The translations under genes were made by a program, and so were the position numbers. From assembly GCA_965153455.1 (NCBI GenBank), contig OZ234499.1, positions 14,628,271 to 14,692,270 of the forward strand: DNA of 64,000 nt. The letters run 5' to 3'. Shown here in pieces: positions 12,406-25,199 of the stretch. This stretch comes from Sphagnum compactum (taxonomy: Eukaryota; Bryophyta; Sphagnopsida; Sphagnales). The notes beneath the pieces were generated by a model that was not told the DNA's origin, searched no databases, and saw only the letters and a list, made by a program, of their open reading frames with translations. Each line of letters begins with the position of its first letter. Positions within the stretch are counted from its first letter, which is position 1.

Positions 12406-15400
12406 CTACAACAGACAGTTGCATGTGCGTAAATCTCTTTGCCTTAAAAAGGTTCTTGAATCTAATAGCAGTTAAACAATCAATACTTTGGATTTTGACA
12501 CTTTCAGGAGTAGCTAGAAACCTTGTCCTCATGTTCCCATGCTGCCCATCTGTGTCCTTGATGGAATACTTGGGTCGCTCAGGCACACCTTCATCCTTTT
12601 GTGAGCCATCATTTGGGCATTCTTTTGCAAAATGCCCTTCCTCTCCACACTTGAAACAGCCCCGCCCTTTACCTTGACTTCCAGGCGCAAAGTTCACTCC
12701 TAATGCACACCATAGATCCAACCTCAACATTAACATACCGAAATGCAATGAATATTGTTAAATTGGTGTGGCTCTCATCTGTTTCTCATAGCTCTACATT
12801 TCTTTCTCTACCTGGATTTCACTCTGTGGTGTAACTTGGGTTTGCATACACCCACTTCAACATTCAGGACACCAACCTAATGAAAGTCAGACGTATGATC
12901 TAAACAGGTGTTTGGTCCTGTGTTGGTTTTACGGGGCCATACTTGGAGATAGTGTGCCATAAAAGTTTAATCCATGAACAGGAAGAAGTCAATAATGGTG
13001 AGACTGAGAAGTTTAAAGCATCAACCATTACAGAAGAAGAAAGACTTTGAAGTTAAAACCCTCTGTATGCAAGTGCCACAAAAAGTGAAGGCAAGCAATA
13101 CCATGGGTTAAATGATATTATTGGCATCTATGTAGGAATGAAGATAAATGGTCATTGATCTTGCTTCCAAAGTGTCTGTAGGCCATTTGTATTTAGAGTG
13201 AGACCTACTTGTCCACTGCAGTATACAGATAAGGTGCATCAGGTTCAGTCATGCAAGCCACTGACCTTCACCGCTGCTTTTTGTGCCAAACTTTCGGTAA
13301 CGATTCCACAGACGTGACACACTCTGGCTGAAGTCAACATGGATACGACGGTCATCTATCAACACATTGTCCATCTGCACCAGCCATTGTACATTTCATA
13401 AGCAGCACAGTTCCATTGTACACTTGATAAACAGAACAGTTCCAGCTGTGACATTTGTGTGTCCTCATAACAATGACCTCCTCAGAACATTATGTTGAAG
13501 CAGCTTTCAGTAAGGGTCCAAAGTGTAGGCATTCAACCTTGCAGTATGCAGCCTCACAGCCCTCCTGTGAATCAAACTCTGCACAACCCAAGCAAAAACA
13601 CCAGAAATCAGATAGAGGCGAGCTTGCTGTTTTATCTGAATATTTTGTGTCCATCTCACAACTTGCAAATATATCTAACTTCCATGGAGTTCCTTTCTCA
13701 TGGCTCTTAATTGCTTACTGAATTGGTATTGCATTTCTTTGTCCTGAGAAGACATGCAAGAGTAAACAACAATAAAGATACATGGACTCAGGTCAATCCA
13801 ACTGCCTTGTACAGCCTAATAGCCTAAGACTTCCATATACTCAACATCCAATGAAAAGGATAGCTGTGTGCAAGTCATGCAAATGAATACAGTGGAAATA
13901 ATGCTTAAACTAAGGACATAGGAAAACATGCATAGCAACTCCTGAACACTCACCAATGAATGCATAGCATAAGCTGTCCCCTGTTTTGTAGTCCCGAATA
14001 ATGTCAGCTCTGAGAAATAAGATGTACACACCGGCCATAAAATATCAGCACATGCATGATGTTGTGAATGCATCACAGCACAACCCATCCATGAATATCA
14101 AACATATTGAAAGATTACTACAATTGTGCAAAGTATACATGTGTACACAAACTATCCCACTGCTGTACAATGATCTTATGATGGCAGTCAGTTCAATCTG
14201 AGACTGCTTAAAGTGTGTGCTTCTACCCCATTATCTTATTCACCTCAGGCTTTCCAATCTTTTCCATCTGTCCATAGGACTAGTAAGGCAATGCACTTAC
14301 GAAATGACTTTGCCAAATCGCCCAAAAATAATCTCAAGATCACCCTCCTGCACACAAAACCCCAACACTTCAATGGGAATAACAAAAAGATGACACAACC
14401 CAGTCACATCTTGTGCCAAAGTCTACAGATCCCTCTTGGGCCCTCACCTTGAGTGTGCAACACTCCAAGAAGAGCTTGAAGGCTGTATATGAGTTTACCT
14501 CAGTGACAGGGTTGAGTTTACACACAAACAGCACGTTCTCAGGAGGCTTCAACTCTGCATCTGGGATATCTCCAATCTGCAAGGTACACCTCACCCTCAC
14601 TAATGTCAAAATGCTGATCCCTGCTGCCTGTAGGCAACTCTTATTGCAAATGCAAATTCCACCCATAGCACAGTCAGCTCAATCCCACACAAGTGGTCAG
14701 TGGCAAATTTCAAGAAAAGGAAAACCAAGAGAAGTGTCATTACTGATGAATTCAGTAAGAGGAGATACTTTTCAGTGCCAGGAGATGTGGTCAAGTCACC
14801 AACTGGGTAGATATAGAGATAGCAGATATGAAATACCATACCATTTCCAAGACCACAGCACGTGACTGTGCCTCCTTCCTGCGTAATGTGATATCAAGTT
14901 CCTCTGGGTCTATTAACTGATCCATAGGGACCCAGTCATCTTCCAAACGCACTTCCTCACCCTGTCAATCACAATACACACTGTTTGAGAGAACAAAAAT
15001 CTATTACACCAGACAAAAGCAATCACTATACTTACTTTCACATCTACACTCAAGGTTGCTAGCTTGGCAAAACCCTAGGATAATGGTGTTCAGAATTTCT
15101 GCGTAGTGACCTCACAGGACTTTCCCAAGATTATAGAGGCCCTGTAAACAAAGACTGAAGTTCTCCAATCTGTGTGTGTGTGAAGGGGATCCATGGCTAC
15201 AATGACTATGGTGAGCATCAAGTATGAGTAACATGTGAGCAGTCTACTTATCAGATTTGAAGGACCATGATGAGCAATAAAACAGGCACACTAGTCAATG
15301 TTATTGGAAGTAAGACACTAAGACCAGGACAACAGGCATTCATGACTGTGCACTATGATCAGGCCCATCCCATCAGGCCCACAAAACTTCCAAACGACTA

Positions 15401-17320
15401 CAGACATAAAACCATCATGTTTCAGGTTAGGCCTTAGAAGGAGAACTTACTGCTGAGGGAGGCTTCAACTCTGGTGATCTGTCAGGGATCATCTCAGCAA
15501 GGCCAGCAGGATCATCGAATGGGTCATCCAATATATGGGTGTGCTTTATTCTGCACAAAATACCAACTTCCCTTGAGTGTCTGAATTTTTTACTCAGTTT
15601 CTTGACTCCCTGGGTCAGGAATTCACATTTGGTTTGTAAGTTTGATGAACCAGAACCAAGCTTTTCAAATCTTCAAACACACTAAATCCAATTTTGCTGG
15701 TCATATTGATGAAGCATGAAGTATACCGAATGTTTTTGTAAGGCTTGTGATTCTCATCCACAAATGCCTCATTGATTCTCATGAGTGTGTCTAATCCCTC
15801 TGCTACCTCCCCAAATACCTGCAGTCGCCCACCATTTTTCATTATAAGGTACAGTGGGACTCTTTGAACAAAATGCACAATTTTTTTTCTCATAGTTGTA
15901 GGAAAGTTTCAACTTTGCTGCCAAAACCATGCAAAGCCACTAACCGTATGTTTTCCATCAAGGTAGTCCAACTCAGCTCGGGTTGTGAAATAAAACTGCA
16001 ACATGAGCACAAAAGACACCAAGGTTTCTGAGATATTTGTGAGAAGTTGCAAGCAATTCAACACTCTAAATGTGCGAAAAGAGCAAGAGAGAGGACACCT
16101 GAACCGAGAATAAAGTCATCAAAGAGACCATCCTGACAACTAATCAAACACAAGAAAATGAAGTCCACAAATGGAACAATATAACTAGAGTGATTCAGTT
16201 TATGTTGTGAGTGAGCTGCTACTGACTTTGGAACCATGAACATAAAATCATGGAAATGAATTCACTCTGAGCCAAACTCACAACTCATGGAACTGACAAA
16301 CAGAGGAGAAAGAGAAAGATGAAAAACCTGGGATGCATTTGCATTCTCACCAGCACTGGCCATAGCCACCATACCCACTTTATCATGCTTCAACTTTGGA
16401 TGGAATTCATCATCAAAACACCTTGCTTGCTCCCCATACAAAAACCTGCAAATCAAAGTTACTACTCAAAAACATGTCCTGCAGATGCACAATCTGAAGA
16501 AATCTTCAAACAGCACTGAGCAGTTTCAAGCACTGCCTGCTTGTGGTAACAGTTAACAAACTTTCCCTTGAAAAACTCTCGTACATAACACTGCCGGACT
16601 TTGGAGCTATGGTATTCTTGCTGGTAACCTACTGCCCATTCGTGTGGCATGCATGCACCTATGACCGATGAGATGCAGATCTGCAGATTGATTAGTAGCT
16701 ATCAAACATTCAGGACTGCCTACTTGCATCGGACCACAGCAACTCTATTCTGGGTGCATTAATTCAGAATTTGGTCATTGATTGAAAACAGAAAACCCAT
16801 CTCCCTAGGGTTAGGGTTTGGAGATGATGCAATACAAGATGATCAAAATTCCACCAGGCTGTTCAAGTGTCAATGGCTTTCACTGCTTCTGCCTTGGCTG
16901 TTTAATGAGATGAACGGCAACAGCTTCGAAATGAGGACTTACTTATAAATGGAGTCCCCCCCCGAGCCTGTTCCAGTTGGGTCGCCAGTTTGGGCAATGA
17001 AATCCTTTTGTACAGAGTGGAACAAACAGTTGTTGTAGTACTTTATTCTGTTGCATCATGGAAGAGACACAGAGCTACCATAAGTTGCACGATATGCAGA
17101 ACGTGCCGAGAAGCATCTCTACTCCGAACTTTAGGTCAAAATTCTACCGCAAACGAACTTGTCGTCAAGCAATGGGTGTAGGATCCGAAACAGAGTTCTG
17201 GGGAAAGAGAGAAGGAGCTCACTTGCAAAGCTTGAGGAAGTTTTTCGTGGTTAGAGGACAAAGATCAGTGAACAAATCTATGACCATATCACCCACGCTG
17301 GTGTTCACCAACACCGCCAT
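11307..17320 (-). CDS. CYP59: CYP59-type cyclophilin: PPIase + RRM + CCHC + RD/RE tail
   Basis: Fourteen exons with GT-AG borders join into one open frame of 763 residues: 17320-17223, 17047-16943, 16445-16328, 15995-15945, 15818-15727, 15550-15451, 14961-14842, 14576-14499, 14347-14301, 14009-13954, 13578-13538, 13374-13266, 12699-12522, 12405-11307. Start ATG is at 17320-17318. Residues 1-165 are a cyclophilin domain ('[17 protein letters not shown]', '[12 protein letters not shown]', '[15 protein letters not shown]'). The RRM has RNP2 near 244-249 (LFVCKL) and RNP1 near 280-287 (GDSLCYAF). The CCHC knuckle is C353-x2-C356-x4-H361-x4-C366. From about 399 the tail is rich in Arg-Asp, Arg-Glu and Arg-Ser. 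This architecture is that of Arabidopsis CYP59, human PPIL4 and yeast Rct1, nuclear proteins linked to the RNA polymerase II C-terminal domain and pre-mRNA processing. The catalytic Arg of active cyclophilins is Ser44 and the Trp is Tyr118, so isomerase activity is probably weak. No frame break was seen. Confidence 0.93.
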
Positions 17321-19548
17321 TTCTGTATCACTTGAAAGCACCGAGTAAATTTGTAGTTGCTAGGATCTCCGTTTCACTCCTTCGACACCAGTTTCTGAAC
17401 TGCAACCTTTTCGAATCGCAAGCAATATGAGTTCTTGCTTCCTGAGCCCCTTGTCATCTAGTGCAAACATCTCGAGGGGAATTGCTCTCCGAATTCCTCG
17501 TGGTCTGCAAACTGTGCAAGGCACGATAAACCCTAATTTCTCGAACCCTATAATAGGTTCGTCGATGCTCTTGGGTGTCCCCTTGGCGGTCTTTCTTGTA
17601 ACAGGTATGGAGTTTGGACCATAGGCCGGTAAGCAAACACTTAAGAACCGAAAAGGAGGTCAAATCTTCACACATTGTTCCTCTGTTTCTGTAGCGCAAA
17701 CAACATTTGTAGCCCTCCACCTAGCACTTCCAATACTGCAAAGATTTCTGCATTCGATAAAGGAATGAGGAAGATAAGGGGTGTTTGGTGTGAGGGGGTT
17801 CAATGTTACTTTATGAATGAATTGTTTTCGAGCTTGTTTTCAAGCTTATAATCTTTGATCGTTGCATCTTTGCTTTTGGAATTCAAAGAAGTTTTGTAAA
17901 GCCTTAGTTGGTGCACCCATCCGGTTTTAAATCACTCAAAATAGATTAACAATGAGGAAGATATGGGGCTAGAACTAGAGATGGGTCTAGAGCTATTTTT
18001 TCAATTTTTTTGAAACAAAGTGTCACTCATCCTCTTCCTATGTTTTCTATGTTCGCTTCTTTGTGTCACTCATCTTCTTTCTATGTTTACTATTATTTGC
18101 TTCTTTACTTTGACGCTCAAAGAACATTTGTAGCCCTCTAGTTTGCAAGTCCAATGACACAAAAATCACTTGATTTGGTTAAGCAATGGGAAAAATAGTG
18201 AAATGTGTTCAATGATAAGTACGTGTTGATGATGGGTGACTTTACCATATATGTCCATTTTCGAAATTTTATAGAGGTGTACATTTTTTGGAAACAATAA
18301 CTTCAAATTTCTGTGATTGTTGATGCATTTGCTTATATTACCATGTTTGGATTGAAATCTTCTGTTATTATACTTGAACAATACACAAACATTTTTTTTA
18401 CAAAATTTAAAGAATGAATTAAATTGATCTATTAGCATTTTAGGTGTTTTACAAATTGCAATTATGTGCAATGATTCATGAGTACTATCATTAACAGTTG
18501 CAAAGATGAATTTGTTATTGAAAATTATTTTGAAATTGAGATAGTTTTGTTGTAAAGGATCATTGTCCACTGTTGATGATAACAAGATAAAATGTTAATA
18601 TTTATTGATAATGCATTATGAATTTGTTTGTTTGCATTAATGTAATTTATTCTTGTTTCATTTAAATAGAGAATGTAAGATGTTAGTCAATTTTTTAAAG
18701 GTAATTTTTAAAATTGTGTATTTAAAGATTGTACAAGTTTATTTTTAGTTCAATATGATTTAAAAGAAATAGTTGACAATTTGTATGAACCATATGTTTT
18801 AAAATGAGACATTTTTTCTTAAACAATAAGGTTAATTTGGAATTTTTTATTTGACATGGAGAAAGAAAATATAGATTTTTTTGGAACACATTCTATAATG
18901 TTGTGTATGGGAAGCTATGTTTTGTTATGTCAATTGGATCAAATGCCAAATGATTGAGAATTAAATTCTATGCGTGACGTATATAGTGTGTTACGTTTAG
19001 TTGAATTGAAAATTGTATCCTTGTGATGATATGAAGAGGATTGTCATCTATTTGTATTTCAATTATTTTGTCTTCTATTTAATTAACTATAATGTTATCT
19101 CCTTTTCAATCATTCTCAAATACCTCACTAACATATGTATTCATTACATATGAAACAAGATTGTCATTTACCTCATGTTTTAATGTGCATATAATTGTTT
19201 TGGTCGTGCCCATGTGTGATAGTATATTTCATGTTCTTGGACTCACACCAATGTGGAGAAAAATTACCACAAGTAATTTGATGAAAATCAACTGTTAATT
19301 TTACGACAACAAATTATCTTAAGGGGAGGTTAATTGCAATTCAAACAATATGTTGGTGTTGATAAGAGACATTTGGCCAATTTGTAAATTTTGTTAGTTT
19401 CTCTACCTACTGAATTTAATTTCTATGATCTTAACTACTAAAATATAGAACAAAATGGAAACATATTGACAATTAATTAGTTATTAATTTGGAAGTTGAT
19501 ATAGTGTGAAGGTTTTCACTCCTCGTAAGAAGGGGGAGAAAGAAATGA
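17321..19548. other. 5' flank of CYP59-like gene, then AT-rich DNA
   Basis: The first few hundred bases upstream of the ATG (17321-17800) are of balanced composition and probably hold the promoter and 5' leader. No TATA box was assigned with confidence. From about 17800 the sequence becomes AT-rich with no supported coding region. Confidence 0.45.
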
Positions 19549-20879
19549 GGCAAGCTATTGCATGAGCCTAAAACTTCAACCTAAAGCTTAGAATTGGAAC
19601 TTGGGATGGTAAAATGCCTTTTCTTTTATACATATGCAAGTAAAACCCAAGAATTTAACTACAAAATAAATGTATACATGTAAATCTAGAAGCAAACATG
19701 AGGATGAATGTAAGCATTCATCTTCATTATGAATGAATGATTTTTCATTTATCTAATGTATGGATGAAAAAATTAATTGAATTTACATGTTTTTAATATA
19801 TAAAACTTCCATCAAAATTATGGATGAATGTTTTATTTTATCATTAAGTTCTTATTAATGATTTTTTTTCTCCTAGTTTTAATCAACTAGAACTTCATGG
19901 AACACAATTTAATTCTATATGATATAACATTTGTTGAATAATATAATATAAATTTCATTATAAATTTATTTGATGTCTAGGGTTTAAAATGTCATTATTT
20001 TCAATATGTTTATATTGTTATCATCATGCTAACATCCACCCCATGGTTGTTTTAATGAAATAATTTTAATTAGTTTTAAATGTTTTTAGGCAAATTGACC
20101 AAATGTCATTGATTACGATGGGTTTTTTTTTTCTCCAAAGGTGGCACAACGTCCTTCAAACCTATAAATGTGGTGGGACAACAATAGGGGATTGTTTTTC
20201 ATTATTGTTCAAGGATGTCATAACTTTCAGCAAATTTAACTAGTGTTGTTAACAATGATGGGTTTTGAATGTTTTAGATATCTTTAGACTACCTATTGTT
20301 ATTAATGACAATGAGTTTTTGAAATAAACTAAAATTTAGTTTCAAATGCCTTAATTAGCTTTTTTCAAAAACCCTCTTATCATAGATGAAATTGGGGCTA
20401 TTTTTAAATATAATTTATTTTCAAGGTGCCTTAATTTTTCATAAAGTCATATATAATGTTGTTGACAACAATTTGGGGGGGGGGGGGGGGTAACATTCAT
20501 CCCATGCCATCATTTTTTTAATTACTTAACACTGTTGATGAAAATGATTTTTTAAACAAAATTTTTAAAATTATTTTGGTCCCATCATCATATTTTCCCT
20601 TATAATCACATTATCCATCATTATTAAATGACATTTAAGTTTGAATTATTAATATTTGGACAAAAAATGAAGATCGATATAAATAATTTTAAATTTATTT
20701 ATTTTCCAATCATGGATGAATTCATCCAATGATTTATTTATTTAATCCAATTCATAAATGAAATTCATCCATATGAAATCATTCATCTATGGACACATTC
20801 ATCCATGTAGGTGGATTAAAATCACATTAAGATTTAAGTTATAAGCTTTAAACTCAAGCTTGATGCTCATGCATAAGCC
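19549..20879. mobile_element. Candidate 1.3-kb inverted-repeat element
   Basis: The left end (19549-19592, GGCAAGCTATTGCATGAGCC...) and the reverse complement of the right end (about 20836-20879, GGCTTATGCATGAGCATC...) align over about 40 bp with several mismatches and gaps. Each continues into AAGCTT-containing sequence. The interior is AT-rich, non-coding, and dense in GGATGAAT/ATTCATCC words near both ends (19690-19840 and 20710-20815). No flanking target duplication was found. It may be a non-autonomous DNA transposon. Confidence 0.4.
20470..20490 (+). repeat. Homopolymer G run (16 bp)
   Basis: Sixteen consecutive G at 20475-20490, an isolated run in AT-rich DNA inside the candidate inverted-repeat element. 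Length is likely variable between individuals and error-prone in sequencing. Confidence 0.9.
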
Positions 20880-21829
20880 ATCCTTAGAAATAAATTAGTC
20901 TGGAACCTTTTGGAAAAAATATAGATAGAACTATAAAGATAATAATAGGGACAAACTATTAGAAGGATGAACAAACATAATAACCCTAATGTTTAACACC
21001 CCCTTTCAACCTCTAATGAACAATTTAACCATTTTGAAACATAGATAAAATAGGATGGCACAATTCAAGCCTTAAATGGAGAGCTTGAAAAGGTTTTGGC
21101 AAAGTTTGTCGTCTTTTTATTCTCTTGTGTTTTTTAAGATTACAACAATATGTAAGGTGTCATAAGTAAAAGTATTCATATTGATGGTCCCAAATATGGA
21201 GCCAAAAATGAAAGGAATAAAGTGGTTTCAAAAAGAGGAAGTTATTTCTTTAGTTGGCAACGTCTTGTTGGTCCTCTTTTTCCTAGACCCTTATATAAAC
21301 TTGTACTTTGGAGTTTGTGGCCTACAGTGTCCAAGGTGGAAACATTCTACAACTTGGGACCTCTAAAACTTGTTTGCATGTGGTGGAAAAAGTTGGTTGA
21401 TGTTTCAACAATGTGGCGGGCAAGACAAAGAAAACTAAAGGAGGGATCATGTTGGTGTTACAAACAATGATTAAACAATTCCATGAAGGAAGAAAAACAC
21501 AACATGGAGTGTTGGTCTCCTCATTGAGCAAGATGTGACAATTTTTTTCTTTTTTTCTTTTATGTTGCCATCCCCATTAGCTCTTTACACTACATTTTTT
21601 TTTCCCCTAGAACTTTTGTGAGTATGTTGGCTAGTTATTTTGCAAATGGGATAAAGATGACTTTGATTTGTCTTTTTTTTTGTACATTGCTATATGTACT
21701 TTAGGTGGATGGCAAAGTGTTTGGTCTTGGAGTGGTACATTGGTCCTTAGTAATCTTGATGCAACTTTCATTGTCATAATGTCTGGGTATGGTTGATACA
21801 TTGGTCATGCCGAGTTCAACAAGTCAAGG

Positions 21830-21930
21830 AACCATTTTCCTTTTATTGCACTTGCATGAATGTTATGGGTTTAGATTCTATAGACGATAGGGCCACATAA
21901 TTTTGCTTTTTGCTACTCTAGGTGACTAAG
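21830..21930 (-). pseudogene. Copia RNase H remnant
   Basis: The minus-strand frame reads 'GHFFALGGTLVT*SSKKQNY' and then V-A-L-S-S-I-E-S. This matches the copia RNase H block G-G-x-x-x-x-W-x-S-K-K-Q-x-x-V-A-L-S-S-T-E-A-E, with the Trp codon changed to a stop and the catalytic Glu of IE retained. Confidence 0.75.
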
Positions 21931-22269
21931 GTTCCTCCTAATGCAAAGAAATGCCCTCCAATTGATTTTCTAAATTCTTCATCTCTTCTTCAATCTATGT
22001 TAGTAAATTTGGTGAAGCTTGCTCCCTTTTTGTAGAATAACCATGTGTTGATGATCCCTTTAAGGTACCAAAATTCAACAACTTTTAGATGGGATTCTCA
22101 AAACTTTTACATGTATCTACTCACAAGGTTTATTGTGAATGCAATGTCAAGTCTTGCGTTTGTTAAAAAATTAGTTTACCAACCAAGCTTTTGTAGTATG
22201 TGGGGGAATTCATGTCAAGTTGTAACTTCAAGCTTTTAGGCAATGGAATGTTAAAAGGATTGCATGCCA

Positions 22270-22874
22270 AATTTAGTAAGTAAGCTTGTACTAAATGATC
22301 TTTGATGAAGAAATATTCCATGAGGCCCTTGTTTGAATTCGAGCCTTAGGTATCTTGAGGTTAAACTTAAGTTTAACATCTTAAATTGATTTTTTAGTAT
22401 TACTTTGATCTAATTCACATTAGTTATGTTATTGTTGGTGATGTGAAGGTTGTTTATGTAACCAATCACGTGGAGTGATTGTTTTTGGTTCTTCAATTGG
22501 TATAAATTTTTGTCTTGGGTGTTCTTGTTTAGTCCTTGACTTGCCAAGTAAGTGTTGACTATTTCAAACCAAACCTTTAGAGCTTACTTAAATCCATATA
22601 GGGTTTTGTTGAGGTTGTAGACTAATCCTTTTTGTCCTCGGATGACAAATCCTAGGGGTGGTTGTATGTAAACTTTTTCTTCAATCTTTTCATCTATTCC
22701 AACCAAAGTTCTTTTCATAGATCTTTCATCCAATTTGTCCTTTCTAGTTCTAAGAACATTAATGTATGCTTTCATTCCAAAAACCTTGAGACTTTTAAAT
22801 TTTTTTAAATTTTGTAGAAACCTTTTAAATGTGTTTTTTTGGTCAAATGTCTTTGATGGCCTTTTGTTCAACAA
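22270..22874 (-). pseudogene. Copia integrase C-terminus and reverse transcriptase remnant
   Basis: The open piece at 22584-22874 starts in the integrase C-terminal region ('LNKRPSKTF', 'LKVFGMKAYINV', 'LDERSMKRTLVGID'). It runs, with much of the RT N-terminus missing, straight into 'EEKVYIQPPLGFVIRGQ' and 'LVYNLNKTLYGFK', the copia RT block before the K-Q-A-P-R-x-W motif. Further downstream (22270-22360) 'FKQGPHGIFLHQRSF' and 'LLTKFGM' correspond to the RT thumb/connection. The short link between integrase and RT implies an internal deletion. Confidence 0.8.
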
Positions 22875-23330
22875 GTAGCATGTTGAGTGTATTAGTTCAA
22901 CTTAGAAAGCCTTGGGAAAGTTTCCTTTTGTTATGCATCTTGTAGTTTCTAGAAGTGTGTAGTTTCAATGTTCGACAATTCCATTTTGTTAAGGTGAGTA
23001 AGTTTGTGTAAACTCCCTTTTTATCCATTTTTAATTGCAGAATTTAGTGAATTTTGCAAAGTTGAATTCACCTCCATTATCAGATCTAAGATTTTTTATC
23101 CTCCTCCTAATTTTTGATTCAATAAAACTTTTAAATTCCTAAAACATTTTTCAAAGCTTGATCCTAGTTCCTAAAAGTTTTGATCCACATCATCATGTTT
23201 TTATAATTTATAAAGGTTATGAAATATTTGGCTCCTCCAATTGACTTGGTAATGAAGGGCCCATAAATGTCAGTGTGTACACGATCAAAAGTTCCTATAT
23301 TATCCATTCACAAATTTTTCGATTTTTTAA
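22875..23330 (-). pseudogene. Copia integrase core remnant
   Basis: Around 23280-23210 the minus strand gives 'HTDIYGPFITKSIGGAKYF', matching the H-x-D-x-x-G-P-x-...-Y-F-x-x-F-I-D-D block with the first catalytic Asp. Around 23010-22975 a 'TYSPQQNGIVE'-like sequence matches the T-P-Q-Q-N-G-V-x-E-R block. Frameshifts interrupt both. Confidence 0.65.
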
Positions 23331-24151
23331 AATCATTTCCTTTTGAGACATATTTCATAAGTGAGTTGTATTCTAAAAAACTTGGGTATGTTTAAGTCCC
23401 CTAATTTGTTTGTGAGATTGGGCAATGTTTCAAAATTCAGTGGTTTAATTTGCGATGTCAAATAATGATTTTAGTTATGGTTGGATTAAATGATGCATTA
23501 GGGTTCTTAAAGATGATGTTTATTTTAGAGTTCAAATAAGGCTTTGGTCCAACTTGTGAAGACCTTTCACATTTACTCTAATGCATTTTAGGACAATTGG
23601 TTTCATTTTTATGTTTTTGGCTAGACATGTGTTGGGGAAAAAAAAACATTAAATCCAGAATCAACAATGGTTCCTATTAACATCAATTTTTAAAAAATAA
23701 ATTGGTACATGGAAAATCTTAGATATATGTTTTATTCATCCAATTTTGAATTTTGCAATTGTTTTTCTTTTTCAACTACATGGTGGCTTTTATCAAGGAC
23801 ACGAAGAGCCACAAGAACAAAGGATAAAGGAAAGGCCTAAGTCTAACTTTCTAACAAAGAACAACAAAGATTATTCAATTAAAAAACAAGAACACAAAAA
23901 CTAAAAACAAGAACATGAGATGTGCAAAACAAACGTAAAAATAAATATTTATTATGTTAACAAAAGTAAACATGAACATGAAAAGAACATAATAAGGCTA
24001 TGGTGCAAAATCGTGTTTAAAACTAATGTTGAACAAATTGAAATAAATGAGGGGTCTGACTTATATTTATACCCCTTGGGGACCTAGCTCAAGGAAACTT
24101 CCAATGAGGCTTCTATGTGTGCATCGAGTAAAGAAGTTTTTTGAAAACCTT

Positions 24152-24485
24152 CTTAATTGAAAATTAACTATAAGTTAACTGAAATTTAATTGAAAGTTAA
24201 TTGAAATTTAATTAAAAGTCAATGAAGATTAGACTATAGTTGATTGAGACTTAATTAAGAGTCAATTAAGAGTTAATTGGGAGTTAATTGAGAGTTAACT
24301 GGGACTTAATTCAAAGTTGATTGGGAGTTAATTAGGAGTTAACTTGGATTTAACTACAACTTAATTAAGATTTAACCATAGTGAACTAAGAATCAATTTG
24401 AAGTGAACTATGAGTTAAATGGAAGTGAATTAAAACTTAATTGGAAGTTAACTAAAAGTGAACTGAAACTAAATTAAAAATTAAG
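24152..24485. repeat. Minisatellite with 11-bp period, about 30 copies
   Basis: The sequence divides almost throughout into 11-bp units close to AGTTAATTGAG, with variants such as ACTTAATTAAG, AGTTAACTGGG, AGTGAACTAAG and ATTTAATTGAA. Period is kept although individual units differ at several positions. It lies inside the minus-strand copia element between the gag knuckle and integrase, where coding sequence would be expected. A related stretch (ATTGAGAGTTAACT core) occurs in opposite orientation near 32277-32291. Confidence 0.85.
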
Positions 24486-25199
24486 TACATGGATGAACAT
24501 TCAAATGAATGAACTCCATGACATTGGCATTTATGACAACTTTCTCCTCATAAATATAATAGTTATGGTGTTTTGGTGGGGTGATTTATTAAGGGAGATT
24601 AAAAGGTCATTGTTGCATGTTACATGCCTAATTGTTTTAAAGTCAAAATACTAGGAAAAATTTGTTGATAGTTCAGCTAAATATCTTTCTAGATATTTTG
24701 AATTTTTTGGTTCATCTCTTAAGGTAAGTGTTCTTTTGTTATTTTCTTCATATGGTGGGTTAAACATCATACAATTAGTTTGTTATCTTTCGCCTAGGTT
24801 GTAAAGTTGTTCATTTAGGTTTTAGATCTTCACCATTGGTTGATGTGTTTTGCATTTAGACTCCTAATGTTTTTTTGTTCCACAATAGTGACATTTTCCA
24901 AGCCTTGGAGTTTTTTTGGGTTTGTCCAAAAACTTTCATGATCTTTTGTTAGAAAGTTCATTTATTTGGTAAGTGGTTTGTTCGATTGGACTTTTTCTAA
25001 TTTTGGTTGCCAATGTTGGTCCGATCTCCTTGTTGGTCTTTTTGGCTAACCTTGTTTTTTTCTAAAGCATTCAATCCTTGAAATTTGAGTTAAAGCCTTG
25101 AAGATTGAACTTTTGTTTCCACCTTGAATGACCATGGCATCATTTGAAGTTTCTTTATCAACATTTAGTTTGATCTACATCTCTTCGTTCGATAATTGA

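Noticed and set aside
16803-16822. Second telomere-like word TAGGGTTAGGGTTTGG
   Set aside because: Two units within an intron; no array.
24152-24485. CRISPR-like or satellite array
   Set aside because: Units are 11 bp without spacers and the context is a plant retroelement.
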